Shown here in pieces: positions 41,675 through 50,216 of a DNA stretch of 64,000 nt (its first letter is position 1; every line of letters begins with the position of its first letter). The notes beneath the pieces were generated by a model, which was not told the origin of the DNA, made no database searches, and saw only the letters and a list, made by a program, of their open reading frames with translations. This DNA comes from Streptomyces sp. 130 (lineage in GTDB: Bacteria > Actinomycetota > Actinomycetes > Streptomycetales > Streptomycetaceae). The stretch is from NCBI RefSeq assembly GCF_007096885.1, contig NZ_VJNO01000039.1, positions 1-64,000 on the forward strand. The letters are read 5' to 3'. The position numbers were made by a program, and so were the translations under genes.

Positions 41675-43195
41675 TCAGTGGGTGAGCACCGGCTCCTTGG
41701 CGGGCTCCTCCGCGACGGGCCCGTCCTCCGTCGCGCCCTCCACGTGCTGCTTCGGCCTGGCCGGCAGGGCGAACATCACCACGAAGATCAGCAGCAGCAC
41801 CCCGGCCACCCACCAGAGCGACTGCTCGAACGCGTCCGCGAACGCCGGGCCGACCTGCTCCGGGGTCAGCCGGTCACCGATCGCCCCGTAGAAGACGACC
41901 GAGACCAGCCCGAGGCCGAGCGCGTTGCCCATCTGCTGCACGGTGTTGAAGAGGCCCGACGCGGAGCCGGAGTGCTCCTTGGGCACCTCGGAGAGCACCG
42001 CGTCGGCCAGTGGCGCCACGATCAGGCCCATGCCGACGCCCATGACGACGAGGGGCAGCGCCATCTGCCAGGACGTGATGTCCATGCCGTAGTGGCCCGA
42101 CTCCCAGATGTAGAGCAGCAGGCCGGCCGCCATGAGCAGGGCGCCCGTCTGGAGGACCTTGCGGCCGAAGCGGGGCACCAGCTTCTGCACGGAGAGACCG
42201 GCGGCCACCGACACGGAGACGGAGAACGGCACCCCCGTCAGGCCGGCCCGCAGCGCGCTCCAGCCGAGGCCCATCTGCATGTACAGCGTCCAGACCAGGA
42301 AGAAGATGCCGAGCCCGATGCCGAAGGTCAGCTGCACGGCGATCCCGGCGGCGAAGCTCCGCACCCGGAACAGCGACAGTTCGATCAGCGGCGATCCGTC
42401 GCGGCCGGCCTTGGCGCGCTCGAACAGCACGAGGACGAGGAAGACGAGGAGGCTCCCGGCCATCGACAGGTGGCCCCACAGCGGCCAGCCCAGCTCACGG
42501 CCGCGGGTCAGCGGGTAGATCAGCATCAGCATGCCGAGCGTGACGAGCACGACGCCGACCAGGTCGAGGCGCAGCGCCCTGGGCGACTTGGACTCGGTGA
42601 TGAACTTGCTGCCCAGGACGAGGCCGAGGATGCCGACCGGCAGGTTGATCAGGAAGATCGGGCGCCATTCGAGACCGGCGATGTTCCACTCGGTCAGCAG
42701 CGCGCCCAGCAGCGGCCCGGAGACCGCGCCGAGGCCGACGATCGCGCCGAACAGGCCGAAGACCTTGCCGCGCTCGTGGGCGGGGAAGGTGGCGTGCACG
42801 ATCGAGAGCACCTGCGGCACCATCAGGGCCGCCGTCGCGCCCTGGAGGAAGCGTGAGGCGACCAGCATCTCCGGGTTGGCGGCGAATCCGCAGAGCGCGG
42901 AGGCGAGGGTGAAGCCTCCTATGCCGATGAGGAAGAGCCGCTTGCGGCCGTAGATGTCACCGAGCCGGCCGCCGGTGATGAGCCCGGCGGCGAAGGCCAG
43001 GGCGTAACCGGCGACGATCCACTGGATGGAGCTGAACGAGGCGCCGGTGTCCCGCTCGATGCTGGGGATGGCGATGTTGACGATCGTGACGTCGACCAGG
43101 TCCATGAAGGCCGCGGTCATCACGATGGCCAGGGCGAACCATCGGCGTCGGTCCGAAGGTGCCGCGGGAGACGGCAGTGGTGCGGAGGAAGTCAT
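41675..43195 (-). CDS. MFS drug exporter, DHA2 (14-helix) family
   Basis: A 506-residue transporter with 14 predicted helices. Motifs include MDLVDVTIVNIAIPSI (DHA2 motif D1-like), GGRLGDIYGRKRLFLIG (motif A) and GAVSGPLLGALLTEW (motif C, antiporter signature), plus a C-terminal acidic tail. Typical of EmrB/QacA-type proton-driven drug exporters. ATG 43195 has GGAGGAA-like sequence in the opposite strand's leader. Divergent from a WYL regulator, which probably represses it. Confidence 0.92.
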   Translation of the reverse strand: MTSSAPLPSPAAPSDRRRWFALAIVMTAAFMDLVDVTIVNIAIPSIERDTGASFSSIQWIVAGYALAFAAGLITGGRLGDIYGRKRLFLIGIGGFTLASALCGFAANPEMLVASRFLQGATAALMVPQVLSIVHATFPAHERGKVFGLFGAIVGLGAVSGPLLGALLTEWNIAGLEWRPIFLINLPVGILGLVLGSKFITESKSPRALRLDLVGVVLVTLGMLMLIYPLTRGRELGWPLWGHLSMAGSLLVFLVLVLFERAKAGRDGSPLIELSLFRVRSFAAGIAVQLTFGIGLGIFFLVWTLYMQMGLGWSALRAGLTGVPFSVSVSVAAGLSVQKLVPRFGRKVLQTGALLMAAGLLLYIWESGHYGMDITSWQMALPLVVMGVGMGLIVAPLADAVLSEVPKEHSGSASGLFNTVQQMGNALGLGLVSVVFYGAIGDRLTPEQVGPAFADAFEQSLWWVAGVLLLIFVVMFALPARPKQHVEGATEDGPVAEEPAKEPVLTH

Positions 43196-43211
43196 GGGAA
43201 GAACCTAAACA

Positions 43212-43241
43212 GCCAATAGGACAGGTCGTGTCCCAATGGGC
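43212..43241. promoter_or_regulatory. Operator candidate between MFS exporter and WYL regulator
   Basis: An imperfect inverted repeat of about 12 bp per arm, with the core GGACA-GGTCG-TGTCC perfect, is centred at 43226. It lies between the divergent starts (43195 and 43258). Confidence 0.5.
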
Positions 43242-43257
43242 GCGCATCCTGGGTGGC

Positions 43258-44250
43258 ATGACCGATACCCCGGCACGACTGCTGAACCTGCTGTCACTGC
43301 TCCAGACACCGCGCGAATGGCCGGGCAGCGAGCTCGCCGAGCGGCTGGCCGTCAGCCCGCGCACGATCCGCCGCGACATCGACCGCCTGCGCGACCTCGG
43401 CTATCCGGTCGAGGCTTCGCGCGGCTCGGTCGGCGGCTACCGGCTCGTGGCGGGCACCGCCATGCCGCCGCTGCTCCTGGACGACGAGGAGGCGGTCGCC
43501 ATCGCGGTGGGGCTGCGGGCCGGCGCCGGGCACGCCATCGAGGGCGTGGACGAGGCGTCCGTCCGGGCCCTGGCCAAGCTGGAGCAGGTGCTGCCGTCCC
43601 GGCTGCGCCACCGGGTCTCCACCCTCCAGAACGCGACGGTTCCGCTGGCCCGGGGCGATGGTTCGACCATCGACCCGCAGACCCTGACCGTGATGGCCTC
43701 GGCGGTCACCGGCCGGGAGCGGCTGCGCTTCGCGTACCGGGCGGGCGACGGCGCCGAGACGCGGCGCCAGGTCGAGCCGTACCGGCTGGTGAGCACCGGG
43801 TGGCGCTGGTATCTGGTGGCGTACGACCTGGGGCGCGAGGCGTGGCGCACCTTCCGGGTGGACCGGGTCAGCGAGCCGTTCGCGACCGGGGCCCGGTTCA
43901 CGCCTAGAGAGCTGCCGGAGGGGGACGCGGCGGAGTTCCTGTCCAGTTCGATGGCGCGCCGGCAGCCCGAGACGGAGGTGGACGTGAGCTTCGCGGCGCC
44001 GCCGGAGTACGTCGCGTCGCGGCTGCACGGCCGCATCGGTCCGCTGGAAGCGGAGGGCGACGGCGGCTGCCGGCTGCGGGCCGTGGTGCGGGACCAGCTG
44101 GAGTGGGTGGCGGTGCGGCTGGCGATGGTGGACTGCGAGTTCACCGTGCACCGGCCGCCGCAGCTGGTGGCGTACGTGACGGAGCTGGGCGGCCGGCTCA
44201 GCCGCGCGGGGTCCGGCGGAGCGCGGGAAAGGCCGCGCGGAAAAGAATGA
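43258..44250 (+). CDS. YafY/WYL-domain transcriptional regulator
   Basis: A 330-residue regulator. The N-terminal HTH_11 (RLLNLLSLLQTPREWPGSEL; RLAVSPRTIRRDIDRLRDLG) is followed by a WYL domain with RRQVEPYRLVSTGWRWYLVAYD, the ligand- or nucleic-acid-responsive module, and a C-terminal WCX extension. ATG 43258 is used since the family starts MTDTPARLLNLL; the ribosome site is weak. Divergent from the drug exporter. Its stop overlaps a terminator stem. Confidence 0.9.
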   Translation: MTDTPARLLNLLSLLQTPREWPGSELAERLAVSPRTIRRDIDRLRDLGYPVEASRGSVGGYRLVAGTAMPPLLLDDEEAVAIAVGLRAGAGHAIEGVDEASVRALAKLEQVLPSRLRHRVSTLQNATVPLARGDGSTIDPQTLTVMASAVTGRERLRFAYRAGDGAETRRQVEPYRLVSTGWRWYLVAYDLGREAWRTFRVDRVSEPFATGARFTPRELPEGDAAEFLSSSMARRQPETEVDVSFAAPPEYVASRLHGRIGPLEAEGDGGCRLRAVVRDQLEWVAVRLAMVDCEFTVHRPPQLVAYVTELGGRLSRAGSGGARERPRGKE

Positions 44251-44285
44251 GCCCCGGCGCCAGGGGGGGGTGGGCGCCGGGACTC
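44249..44285. terminator. Terminator between WYL regulator and hrdD
   Basis: GAGCCCCGGCGCC (44249-44261) pairs with 44273-44285 with one mismatch. It overlaps the regulator stop and lies 53 bases past the end of hrdD on the other strand. Confidence 0.75.
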
Positions 44286-44337
44286 AGCTCAGGGGGCCGG
44301 GTGAAGCGGCCCAATTCGGAGGTTACTGGACTCGGGC

Positions 44338-45336
44338 TCAGGCCGCAGCGTCAAAACCCGTGTCGTGAGCCATTCGCTTCAATTCGAGCAATGCGTGCTT
44401 CTCGATCTGGCGGATGCGCTCGCGGGTGAGGCCGTGCTCCTTGCCGACCTCGGTGAGCGTGCGCTCGCGGCCGTCCTCGATGCCGTACCGCATGCGGATG
44501 ATCGACGCGGTGCGGTTGTCCAGCTTGCCGATCAGCTCCTCCAGCTCCTCGCTGCGCAGCAGCGTGAGCACGGACTGCTCGGGCGAGACGGCGGAGGTGT
44601 CCTCCAGGAGGTCGCCGAACTGTGTGTCGCCCTCGTCGTCCACGGACATGTTGAGGCTGACCGGGTCGCGGGCCCAGTCCAGGACGTCGCCGACGCGCTC
44701 CGGCGTCGAGCCCAGCTCGGCGGCGATCTCGGCGTGCTCCGGGTCGCGGCCGTTCTCCCGGTTGAACTCGCGCTGCACCCGGCGGATGCGGCCCAGCTCC
44801 TCCACCAGGTGGACGGGGAGCCGGATCGTGCGCGACTGGTCCGCTATGGAGCGCGTGATGGCCTGGCGTATCCACCACGTGGCGTACGTGGAGAACTTGA
44901 AGCCCTTGGCGTAGTCGAACTTCTCGACCGCGCGCACCAGGCCCGCGTTGCCCTCCTGGATCAGGTCGAGCAGGGGGAGCCCGGCCCGCGGGTAGCGGCG
45001 GGCGACGGCGACGACGAGACGGAGGTTGGAGCGGATGAACACGTCCTTGGCGCGCTCGCCCTCGGCGACCAGCGCCTCCAGCTCCTCGCGCGAGGCACCG
45101 CCGGCGTCGCTCTCCACTTCGCCGTCGAGGATCTGGCGTGCGTAGACACCGGCCTCGACCGCCTGCGAGAGGTCGACCTCCTTGGCGGCGTCGAGCAGCG
45201 GCGTACGCGCTATCTCGTCCAGATACATGCCGACCAGGTCGCGATCGGCGATCTCTCCGCCCACGGCGCGAACACTGCTCGCCCGGTTGGTCCCGCCGGT
45301 GGCGGACGAACGACGGGCGACGGCACGGGTTGCCAT
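44338..45336 (-). CDS. hrdD: RNA polymerase sigma factor HrdD
   Basis: A 332-residue primary-like (group 2) sigma-70. Region 1.2 is DRDLVGMYLDEIARTPLL. Regions 2.3-2.4 are YAKGFKFSTYATWWIRQAIT and RSIADQSRTIRLPVHLVEEL, identical in character to principal sigma factors. Region 4.2 is TLTEVGKEHGLTRERIRQIE with C-terminal ALLELKRMAHDTGFDAAA. Length and the MATRAVARRSSA opening match HrdD as I remember it. The non-essential factor is expressed under envelope or stress control in S. coelicolor. ATG 45336 follows AAGGGAG. A 470-base non-coding region lies upstream. Confidence 0.93.
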   Translation of the reverse strand: MATRAVARRSSATGGTNRASSVRAVGGEIADRDLVGMYLDEIARTPLLDAAKEVDLSQAVEAGVYARQILDGEVESDAGGASREELEALVAEGERAKDVFIRSNLRLVVAVARRYPRAGLPLLDLIQEGNAGLVRAVEKFDYAKGFKFSTYATWWIRQAITRSIADQSRTIRLPVHLVEELGRIRRVQREFNRENGRDPEHAEIAAELGSTPERVGDVLDWARDPVSLNMSVDDEGDTQFGDLLEDTSAVSPEQSVLTLLRSEELEELIGKLDNRTASIIRMRYGIEDGRERTLTEVGKEHGLTRERIRQIEKHALLELKRMAHDTGFDAAA

Positions 45337-45360
45337 GCGTGCTCCCTTGCTGAGTAGGTC

Positions 45361-45382
45361 GCGACACCCTCTCGGGTGCCCT
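45361..45382 (-). other. Hairpin in the hrdD 5' leader
   Basis: On the minus strand GGCACCC-GAGA-GGGTGTC forms a 7-bp stem with a GNRA-type GAGA loop, about 30 bases before hrdD. It may affect mRNA stability. Confidence 0.4.
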
Positions 45383-45595
45383 GCATCCGATGGAATCAAC
45401 GACTGGAATCCGGACAGAATTCCCATGACTGGCATTCAATTTCGCGATCATGCAGTACCCTGTCCCGCCACCGGGGTGGGCGCATGCCGCGGCCAGGCAT
45501 GTCCGTGCTGGTCGGAGTGGGTGCCGGGGAGGTTTTTGACCGTCTCGACACCCTCTGCGGTCACTCTTCCGCGCTAGTACCCCGGAAGACGCCGG

Positions 45596-45710
45596 GTACG
45601 GGTCGCCGGTTGCCCGGACCGCCGTCACGAGTCACGGGCTACGGGTACGGGTCGCGGTCACGGGTCACGAGTCCCGGGTTACGGGTCACGGGTCACGAGT
45701 CCCGGTCCCA
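45596..45710 (+). repeat. Degenerate direct repeats (TCACGAGTCCCGGGTTACGGG)
   Basis: Three TCACGAGTC units at 45625, 45665 and 45693 are interspersed with ACGGGT runs, within the 472-base hrdD/questin-oxidase divergent region. A separate hairpin AGGTCCC-TTGCCC-GGGACCT is at 45738-45757. No gene is seen in 45337-45808. Confidence 0.65.
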
Positions 45711-45795
45711 AACCCTCCGTCCCCGGTCCGCAGTCCTAGGTCCCTTGCCCGGGACCTTGGGACCGCAGTCCGTTACCGGGGGCGCACGGCGTGCA

Positions 45796-45801
45796 TAGCG
45801 T
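45796..45801 (+). promoter_or_regulatory. -10 box for a leaderless questin-oxidase-like mRNA
   Basis: TAGCGT lies 7 bases before ATG 45809, with TTACCG 17 bases further upstream. No ribosome site precedes the ATG. Confidence 0.4.
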
Positions 45802-45808
45802 CGATGTC

Positions 45809-46855
45809 ATGAACGAGACGACACAGCACAGCGCCCCCGACGCCACCGGCACGCTCGACGAGGCCCTGGAGCGGCTGCACTCCTGTGGTCCCGAGCGCGA
45901 CGGCTGGCTGTCCAATCACGCGCCCATGGCCGTCGAGGCCCTGGTCCGCAACGGCCAGGCGGCCACCGTGCACCGCTGGCTCGACCACTACCGGACGAAG
46001 CTGGAGGACATGCCGGACCGCTTCGCCGAGGTCACCCCGGCCAACTGGCGGGAGGCCCTGGGCGACCCCCGCCGCATCGCCGACTGGGCGGCGTACTTCG
46101 AGCGGGAGACCGCCGGCCGCCCCTGGCGCGACGTGCTCGCCGAGTGGTGGCCCCGGCTGCTTCCGGGCATCGCGGGCGGCGCCACCCACCCGGTGATCCG
46201 GGTCGGCCACAGCGTGCGCACCCTGCTGACGACCGAGGAGACCGGCCCCCGCGTCAAGGAGCTGGCCCATGCGCTCGGCTACTGGGCGGCCCGCCACCAG
46301 CCGCTGCCCCCGCCCACCCCGCTCGCCCCGGTCCGGTCCGCCGCCGCCGCGCTGGACGCCGTGCCCCGGGTGCCCGACCAGAGCGGCGGCATCCGGGCCC
46401 GGCTGGCCCGGATCACGGCGTTCCCGCAGTGGCGGGGCGCGGCGGCGACCGGGGCGGACCAGGCGCGCGCCGGCCTGGAGGAGCTGGTGGGGGCCGCGGT
46501 CCACCGCTACGCGGAGTACGGGCACGGCGCGCCGGTGATGCTGGTGCACGCGGCGACCGCGCCCAATGCCGTGCTGCGGACGCTGCCGGCGCTGCCGCGC
46601 GAGCTGTGGGCGCCGAGCACGGGGGCCGCGTGGGCGGCGAGCGCGGCGGTGACCGCCGCGTACTCCCCCGCCGAGGCGGCCGTCCTCCCGGCCGGTTACG
46701 GGGCGTCGCTCACGGCCGGGGAGGTGTTCGCCCGGGCGGCGGCGCACGGCGACGACCACACCATCAAGTTCACGGACACCGCGCTGGACGTGGGCGACGC
46801 GACGGCCCTGGCGGCGGCGCTGCGCTCGGTGGAGCTGAACCCTCCGGTGCTTTAG
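45809..46855 (+). CDS. Questin oxidase-like protein (DUF4243)
   Basis: A 348-residue helical protein resembling questin oxidase/AflY-type Baeyer-Villiger oxidases: LDEALERLHSCGPERDGWLSNHAPMAVEAL at the start, VHRWLDHYRTKLEDMP, and GGATHPVIRVGHSVRTLL then HAATAPNAVLRTLPALP with spaced histidines (SNHAPM, THPVIR, GHSV, VHAATA, DDHTIKF). Fungal members cleave anthraquinone rings without flavin; bacterial members are uncharacterised to my knowledge. ATG 45809 is probably leaderless. Seven-base repeats follow the stop. Confidence 0.8.
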   Translation: MNETTQHSAPDATGTLDEALERLHSCGPERDGWLSNHAPMAVEALVRNGQAATVHRWLDHYRTKLEDMPDRFAEVTPANWREALGDPRRIADWAAYFERETAGRPWRDVLAEWWPRLLPGIAGGATHPVIRVGHSVRTLLTTEETGPRVKELAHALGYWAARHQPLPPPTPLAPVRSAAAALDAVPRVPDQSGGIRARLARITAFPQWRGAAATGADQARAGLEELVGAAVHRYAEYGHGAPVMLVHAATAPNAVLRTLPALPRELWAPSTGAAWAASAAVTAAYSPAEAAVLPAGYGASLTAGEVFARAAAHGDDHTIKFTDTALDVGDATALAAALRSVELNPPVL

Positions 46856-46889
46856 GCTCCCGCACCCCGTGAGGAGCCCGCCCGCCCGG

Positions 46890-46938
46890 ACCGGGGACCG
46901 GGGACCGGGGACCGGAGACCGGAGACCGGGGACCGGAA
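46890..46938 (+). repeat. Seven-copy heptamer repeat (ACCGGGG)
   Basis: Seven contiguous 7-bp units (ACCGGGG x3, ACCGGAG x2, ACCGGGG, ACCGGAA) lie between the stops of the convergent questin-oxidase and dioxygenase genes. Confidence 0.9.
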
Positions 46939-46941
46939 GGA

Positions 46942-47724
46942 CTATCCGTACTGCACCGAGCGCTTCGCCAGCCCCATCCAGAAGCCGTCGATCACGCTGC
47001 GCCCCTGGCCGAGCTCCTGTCCGGCGGCGCCGAGGGTGACGAAGAGCGGGGCGAAGTGCTCGGTGCGCGGGTGCGCGAGGCGGCCCGCCGGGGACTTGTG
47101 CTCGAAGTCCAGGAGCGCGTCGATGTCCTGTGCCTGGAGGGCGCGGTTGCCCCAGTCGTCGAACTCCGCCGACCAGCCGGGGACGCCGCCGCCGGTGTGG
47201 CGCAGGGCGGCGAGGTTGTGCGTGAAGAAGCCGCTGCCGATGATCAGGACCCCCTCGTCGCGCAGCGGTGCCAGCTTGCGCCCGATGTCCATCAGCTTCT
47301 GCGGATCGAGCGTCGGCAGGGAGATCTGGAGCACCGGAATGTCGGCTTCCGGGAACATCTCGACCAGCGGTACGTACGCGCCGTGGTCGAGGCCGCGGTC
47401 CGGGACGTCTTGGACCGGCGTACCGGCGCGGCGCAGCAGTTTGCGGACGCTCTCGGCGAGCCGCGGGGCGCCGGGGGCGGCGTACCGCACCCGGTAGTAG
47501 TGCTCGGGGAAGCCCCAGAAGTCGTACACCAGCGGAAGCGTCTCGGTGGCGCCGAGCGCGAGCGGGGCCTCCTCCCAGTGGGCGGACACCATGAGGACGG
47601 CGGTGGGGCGCGGCAGCTCGGCCGCCCAGGAGGCCAGCTCGCCGGGCCAGACGGGGTCGTCGGCGAGCGGCGGGGCTCCGTGGGAGAGGTAGAGAGCGGG
47701 CATGCGCTCCGCGGCGATTGTCAT
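46942..47724 (-). CDS. DODA-type extradiol dioxygenase (LigB superfamily)
   Basis: A 260-residue enzyme of the 4,5-DOPA dioxygenase extradiol family. Metal-ligand motifs are LYLSHGAPPLADD, MVSAHWEE, RGLDHGAYVPL and IGSGFFTHNL. It cleaves catecholic rings using Fe(II) or Zn(II); related YgiD-like proteins are poorly defined. ATG 47724 has GGGGAG about 10 bases upstream. Divergent from a MarR regulator, a common pairing for aromatic-responsive control. Confidence 0.9.
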   Translation of the reverse strand: MTIAAERMPALYLSHGAPPLADDPVWPGELASWAAELPRPTAVLMVSAHWEEAPLALGATETLPLVYDFWGFPEHYYRVRYAAPGAPRLAESVRKLLRRAGTPVQDVPDRGLDHGAYVPLVEMFPEADIPVLQISLPTLDPQKLMDIGRKLAPLRDEGVLIIGSGFFTHNLAALRHTGGGVPGWSAEFDDWGNRALQAQDIDALLDFEHKSPAGRLAHPRTEHFAPLFVTLGAAGQELGQGRSVIDGFWMGLAKRSVQYG

Positions 47725-47801
47725 GACACTCACACTCCCCAACTGCGGCTACTCAAGGTAATTCTTCTTGTGGAGGGCTTCGGCAGGAAGGATTCTTTAA
47801 T

Positions 47802-47824
47802 CTTCAAGCTCCCACCTTGAGAGA
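47802..47824. promoter_or_regulatory. Inverted repeat in the dioxygenase-marR promoter region
   Basis: TCAAG (47804-47808) and CTTGA (47816-47820) are spaced by 7 bases in an unusually AT-rich 140-base region holding both divergent promoters. Further TTCAA/TTGAA elements lie at 47841-47853. Plausible MarR operator. Confidence 0.45.
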
Positions 47825-47866
47825 CCTTAGCTCTATCTAGTTCAACTTTCAAGAAAAGGTCGTACA

Positions 47867-48379
47867 GTGGAGTACATGACCACGGCATCAACCGGTGCGC
47901 CGCTGTGGCTCACCGACGAAGAACAATGCGTCTGGCGGGCGTATCTGCACGCCACCACGCTTCTGGAGGATCACCTCGACCGCCAGTTGCAGGCCGATGC
48001 CGGCATGCCGCACACCTATTACGGCCTGCTCGTCCAGCTCTCCCAGGCGCCCCGCCACCGGCTGCGGATGACCGAACTGGCCAGGAACGCCAAGATCACC
48101 CGCTCCCGCCTCTCCCACGCGGTCGCCCGGCTGGAGAAGAACGGCTGGGTGCGCCGCGAGGACTGCCCCTCCGACAAGCGCGGCCAGAACGCCGTCCTCA
48201 CCGACGAGGGCCACGCGATGCTGCGCCGCTCCGCGCCCGGCCATGTGAAGGCCGTCCGCCAGGCGATGTTCGACCGCCTCACGCCCGAGCAGGTGCGCTC
48301 GCTGGGCGAGATCATGCAGATCCTGGCGGCCGGACTCCAGCCGGAGGGCGCGGACGCCGACCTCCCCTGGCTGCGCTGA
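47867..48379 (+). CDS. MarR-family transcriptional regulator
   Basis: A 170-residue winged-helix protein. LLVQLSQAPRHRLRMTELAR, NAKITRSRLSHAVARLEKNG (recognition helix) and WVRREDCPSDKRGQNAVLTDEG (wing) are all typical of MarR. GTG 47867 is chosen since AAAAGG lies 7 bases upstream; ATG 47876 is three codons later with a ribosome site too close. The single wing-adjacent Cys could be redox active, but this is speculative. Divergent from the dioxygenase. Confidence 0.9.
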   Translation: MEYMTTASTGAPLWLTDEEQCVWRAYLHATTLLEDHLDRQLQADAGMPHTYYGLLVQLSQAPRHRLRMTELARNAKITRSRLSHAVARLEKNGWVRREDCPSDKRGQNAVLTDEGHAMLRRSAPGHVKAVRQAMFDRLTPEQVRSLGEIMQILAAGLQPEGADADLPWLR

Positions 48380-48398
48380 GCCGCCGCCCCCGACGCAC

Positions 48399-48438
48399 TT
48401 CTGCCCCGGCCCTCTCGTACGAGGGAACCGGGGCAGAA
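48399..48438. terminator. Bidirectional terminator between marR and an MFS gene
   Basis: TTCTGCCCCGG (48399-48409) pairs perfectly with 48428-48438, and an inner CCCTC/GAGGG pair continues the stem. Confidence 0.85.
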
Positions 48439-48462
48439 ACGTATCCGCAGAGGCGACGACGG

Positions 48463-49995
48463 TCAGTGCGCGACGACCGGGACCCTCAGCTCGTCCTCGG
48501 CGCTCTCCGCGTCACCGGAAGCGGAACCTCCGGAGGTCCCCGCCTGGGCCGGACGGCCCGCGTTGACGAGGGTCAGCGCGATCGCGGCGGCCACCACCAG
48601 GATGCCGACGGCCCACCAGATGGCACCGGTGAAGCCGTGCACCATCGACTGGAGCTTCAGCAGCTCCGGGTCCTTGGCGCCGAGCGCGGCGTGCGAGGTG
48701 GCGTACGCCGTGGCGGCGGAGGCGGCGATCGTGTTCAGCAGGGCCGTACCGATGGCGCCGCCGACCTGCTGCGAGGTGTTGACCATCGCCGAGGCGACAC
48801 CCGCGTCACGCGCTTCGACACCGTGCGTGGCCAGCGACATCGCCGGCATGAAGGCCGTACCCATGCCCAGACCCAGCAGAAGCTGGCCGGGCAGGATGAC
48901 CGCCGCGTACGAGGAGTCGATGTCCAGCCGGGTGAGCAGCAGCATGCCGACCGCGGCGGTCAGGAAGCCGGGACCCATCAGCGTGCGGGCCGGGACCCGC
49001 GTCATCAGCCGGGCGCCGATCTGCGTGGAGCCGGTGATCATGCCCGCGATCATCGGCATGAAGGCGAAGCCGGTCTTGATCGGCGAGTAGCCCTTGACGA
49101 CCTGGAGGTAGTACGTGAGGAAGAGGAACAGGCCGAACATCGCGATGACGGCCAGGCCGAGCGAGAGGTAGACGCCACCGCGGTTGCGGTCCATCACGAC
49201 GCGCAGCGGGAGCAGCGGCGACTTGACCTTGGCCTCGGTCAGCACGAAGGAGAGCAGCAGCACGCCCGCGGCGACGAACGAACCGACGGTCAGCGCGTCC
49301 GACCAGCCCGCGGACTCGGCGCGGGTGAACCCGTACACCAGCGAGACGAGACCCAGCGCGGACAGGACCACGCCCGGGATGTCCAGCGACGAGCGGTTGC
49401 GGCTGCCGGCGGGCTCGCGGATGACGAAGTAGGCACCGGCGGCGGCGATGACCGCGAAGGGGATGTTCACGAAGAAGGTCCAGCGCCAGTTCAGCGTCTG
49501 GGTGAGGAAACCGCCGAGGATCAGTCCGACGGCGCCACCGCCACCGGCGATCGCCCCGTAGATGCCGAACGCCTTGGCCCGCTCCTTGGCGTCGGTGAAC
49601 ATCACCGCGAGCAGCGAGAGCGCGGCCGGTGCGAGCAGCGCGCCGAAGACGCCCTGGAGGGCGCGCGAGCCGAACAGCATGCCCTGGTTCTGCGCCGCGC
49701 CACCGAGCGCGGAGGCCAGCGCGAAGCCGATCAGGCCGACGACGAAGGTGCGCTTGCGGCCCCAGAGGTCGGCGATGCGCCCGCCGAAGAGCAGCAGCCC
49801 GCCGAAGGCGAGGGCGTAGGCGGTGATGACCCACTGCTTGTTCGCGTCGGTGATGCCGAGGGCGGTCTGGGCGTGCGGCAGCGCGATGTTCACGATCGTG
49901 GCGTCGAGCACCACCATCAGCTGGGCGAGCGCGATGAAGGCCAGGGCCTTCCAGCGACTGGGGTCGGGGAGTCGGATATCAGCTGTTTTTGACAT
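48463..49995 (-). CDS. MFS drug exporter, DHA2 (EmrB/QacA-like)
   Basis: A 510-residue 14-helix exporter with LMVVLDATIVNIALPHAQ (motif D1), GGRIADLWGRKRTFVVGL (motif A) and GGAVGLILGGFLTQTLNWR (motif C). The C-terminal tail is hydrophilic. ATG 49995 is supported by AGGTGG; GTG 50007 overlaps that site. It lies 221 bases downstream of the TetR gene on the same strand, and that gap holds five 20-bp tandem repeats. TetR control is likely. Confidence 0.92.
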   Translation of the reverse strand: MSKTADIRLPDPSRWKALAFIALAQLMVVLDATIVNIALPHAQTALGITDANKQWVITAYALAFGGLLLFGGRIADLWGRKRTFVVGLIGFALASALGGAAQNQGMLFGSRALQGVFGALLAPAALSLLAVMFTDAKERAKAFGIYGAIAGGGGAVGLILGGFLTQTLNWRWTFFVNIPFAVIAAAGAYFVIREPAGSRNRSSLDIPGVVLSALGLVSLVYGFTRAESAGWSDALTVGSFVAAGVLLLSFVLTEAKVKSPLLPLRVVMDRNRGGVYLSLGLAVIAMFGLFLFLTYYLQVVKGYSPIKTGFAFMPMIAGMITGSTQIGARLMTRVPARTLMGPGFLTAAVGMLLLTRLDIDSSYAAVILPGQLLLGLGMGTAFMPAMSLATHGVEARDAGVASAMVNTSQQVGGAIGTALLNTIAASAATAYATSHAALGAKDPELLKLQSMVHGFTGAIWWAVGILVVAAAIALTLVNAGRPAQAGTSGGSASGDAESAEDELRVPVVAH

Positions 49996-50100
49996 GGGAG
50001 TAGCCACCTAGGAGCGCGCGAGGGCGCGAGAGATCGCGAACCGTGCGAGCCGCTGGCGCGGGCACGGCTGAGGGCACGTATACGGACGGGAGGAGGTCTG

Positions 50101-50200
50101 GCTCAGACCACGGAGGTCGGGCTCAGGACACGAAAGTCGGGCTCAGGACACGAAAGTCGGGCTCAGGACACGGAGGTCGGGCTCAGGACACGGAGGTCGG
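50101..50200 (-). repeat. Five tandem 20-bp repeats upstream of the MFS exporter
   Basis: Units start at 50101, 50121, 50141, 50161 and 50181 with consensus GCTCAGGACACGGAGGTCGG. Two carry GAAAG in place of GGAGG, and the first has GACC for GGAC. There are no spacers. The period is close to two helical turns, so all units face the same side of the DNA. Confidence 0.95.
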
Positions 50201-50216
50201 GCGGGCGCGGGTCACG

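Noticed and set aside
50101..50200. Possible CRISPR array
   Set aside because: Repeats are directly contiguous with no spacers and no cas genes are present.
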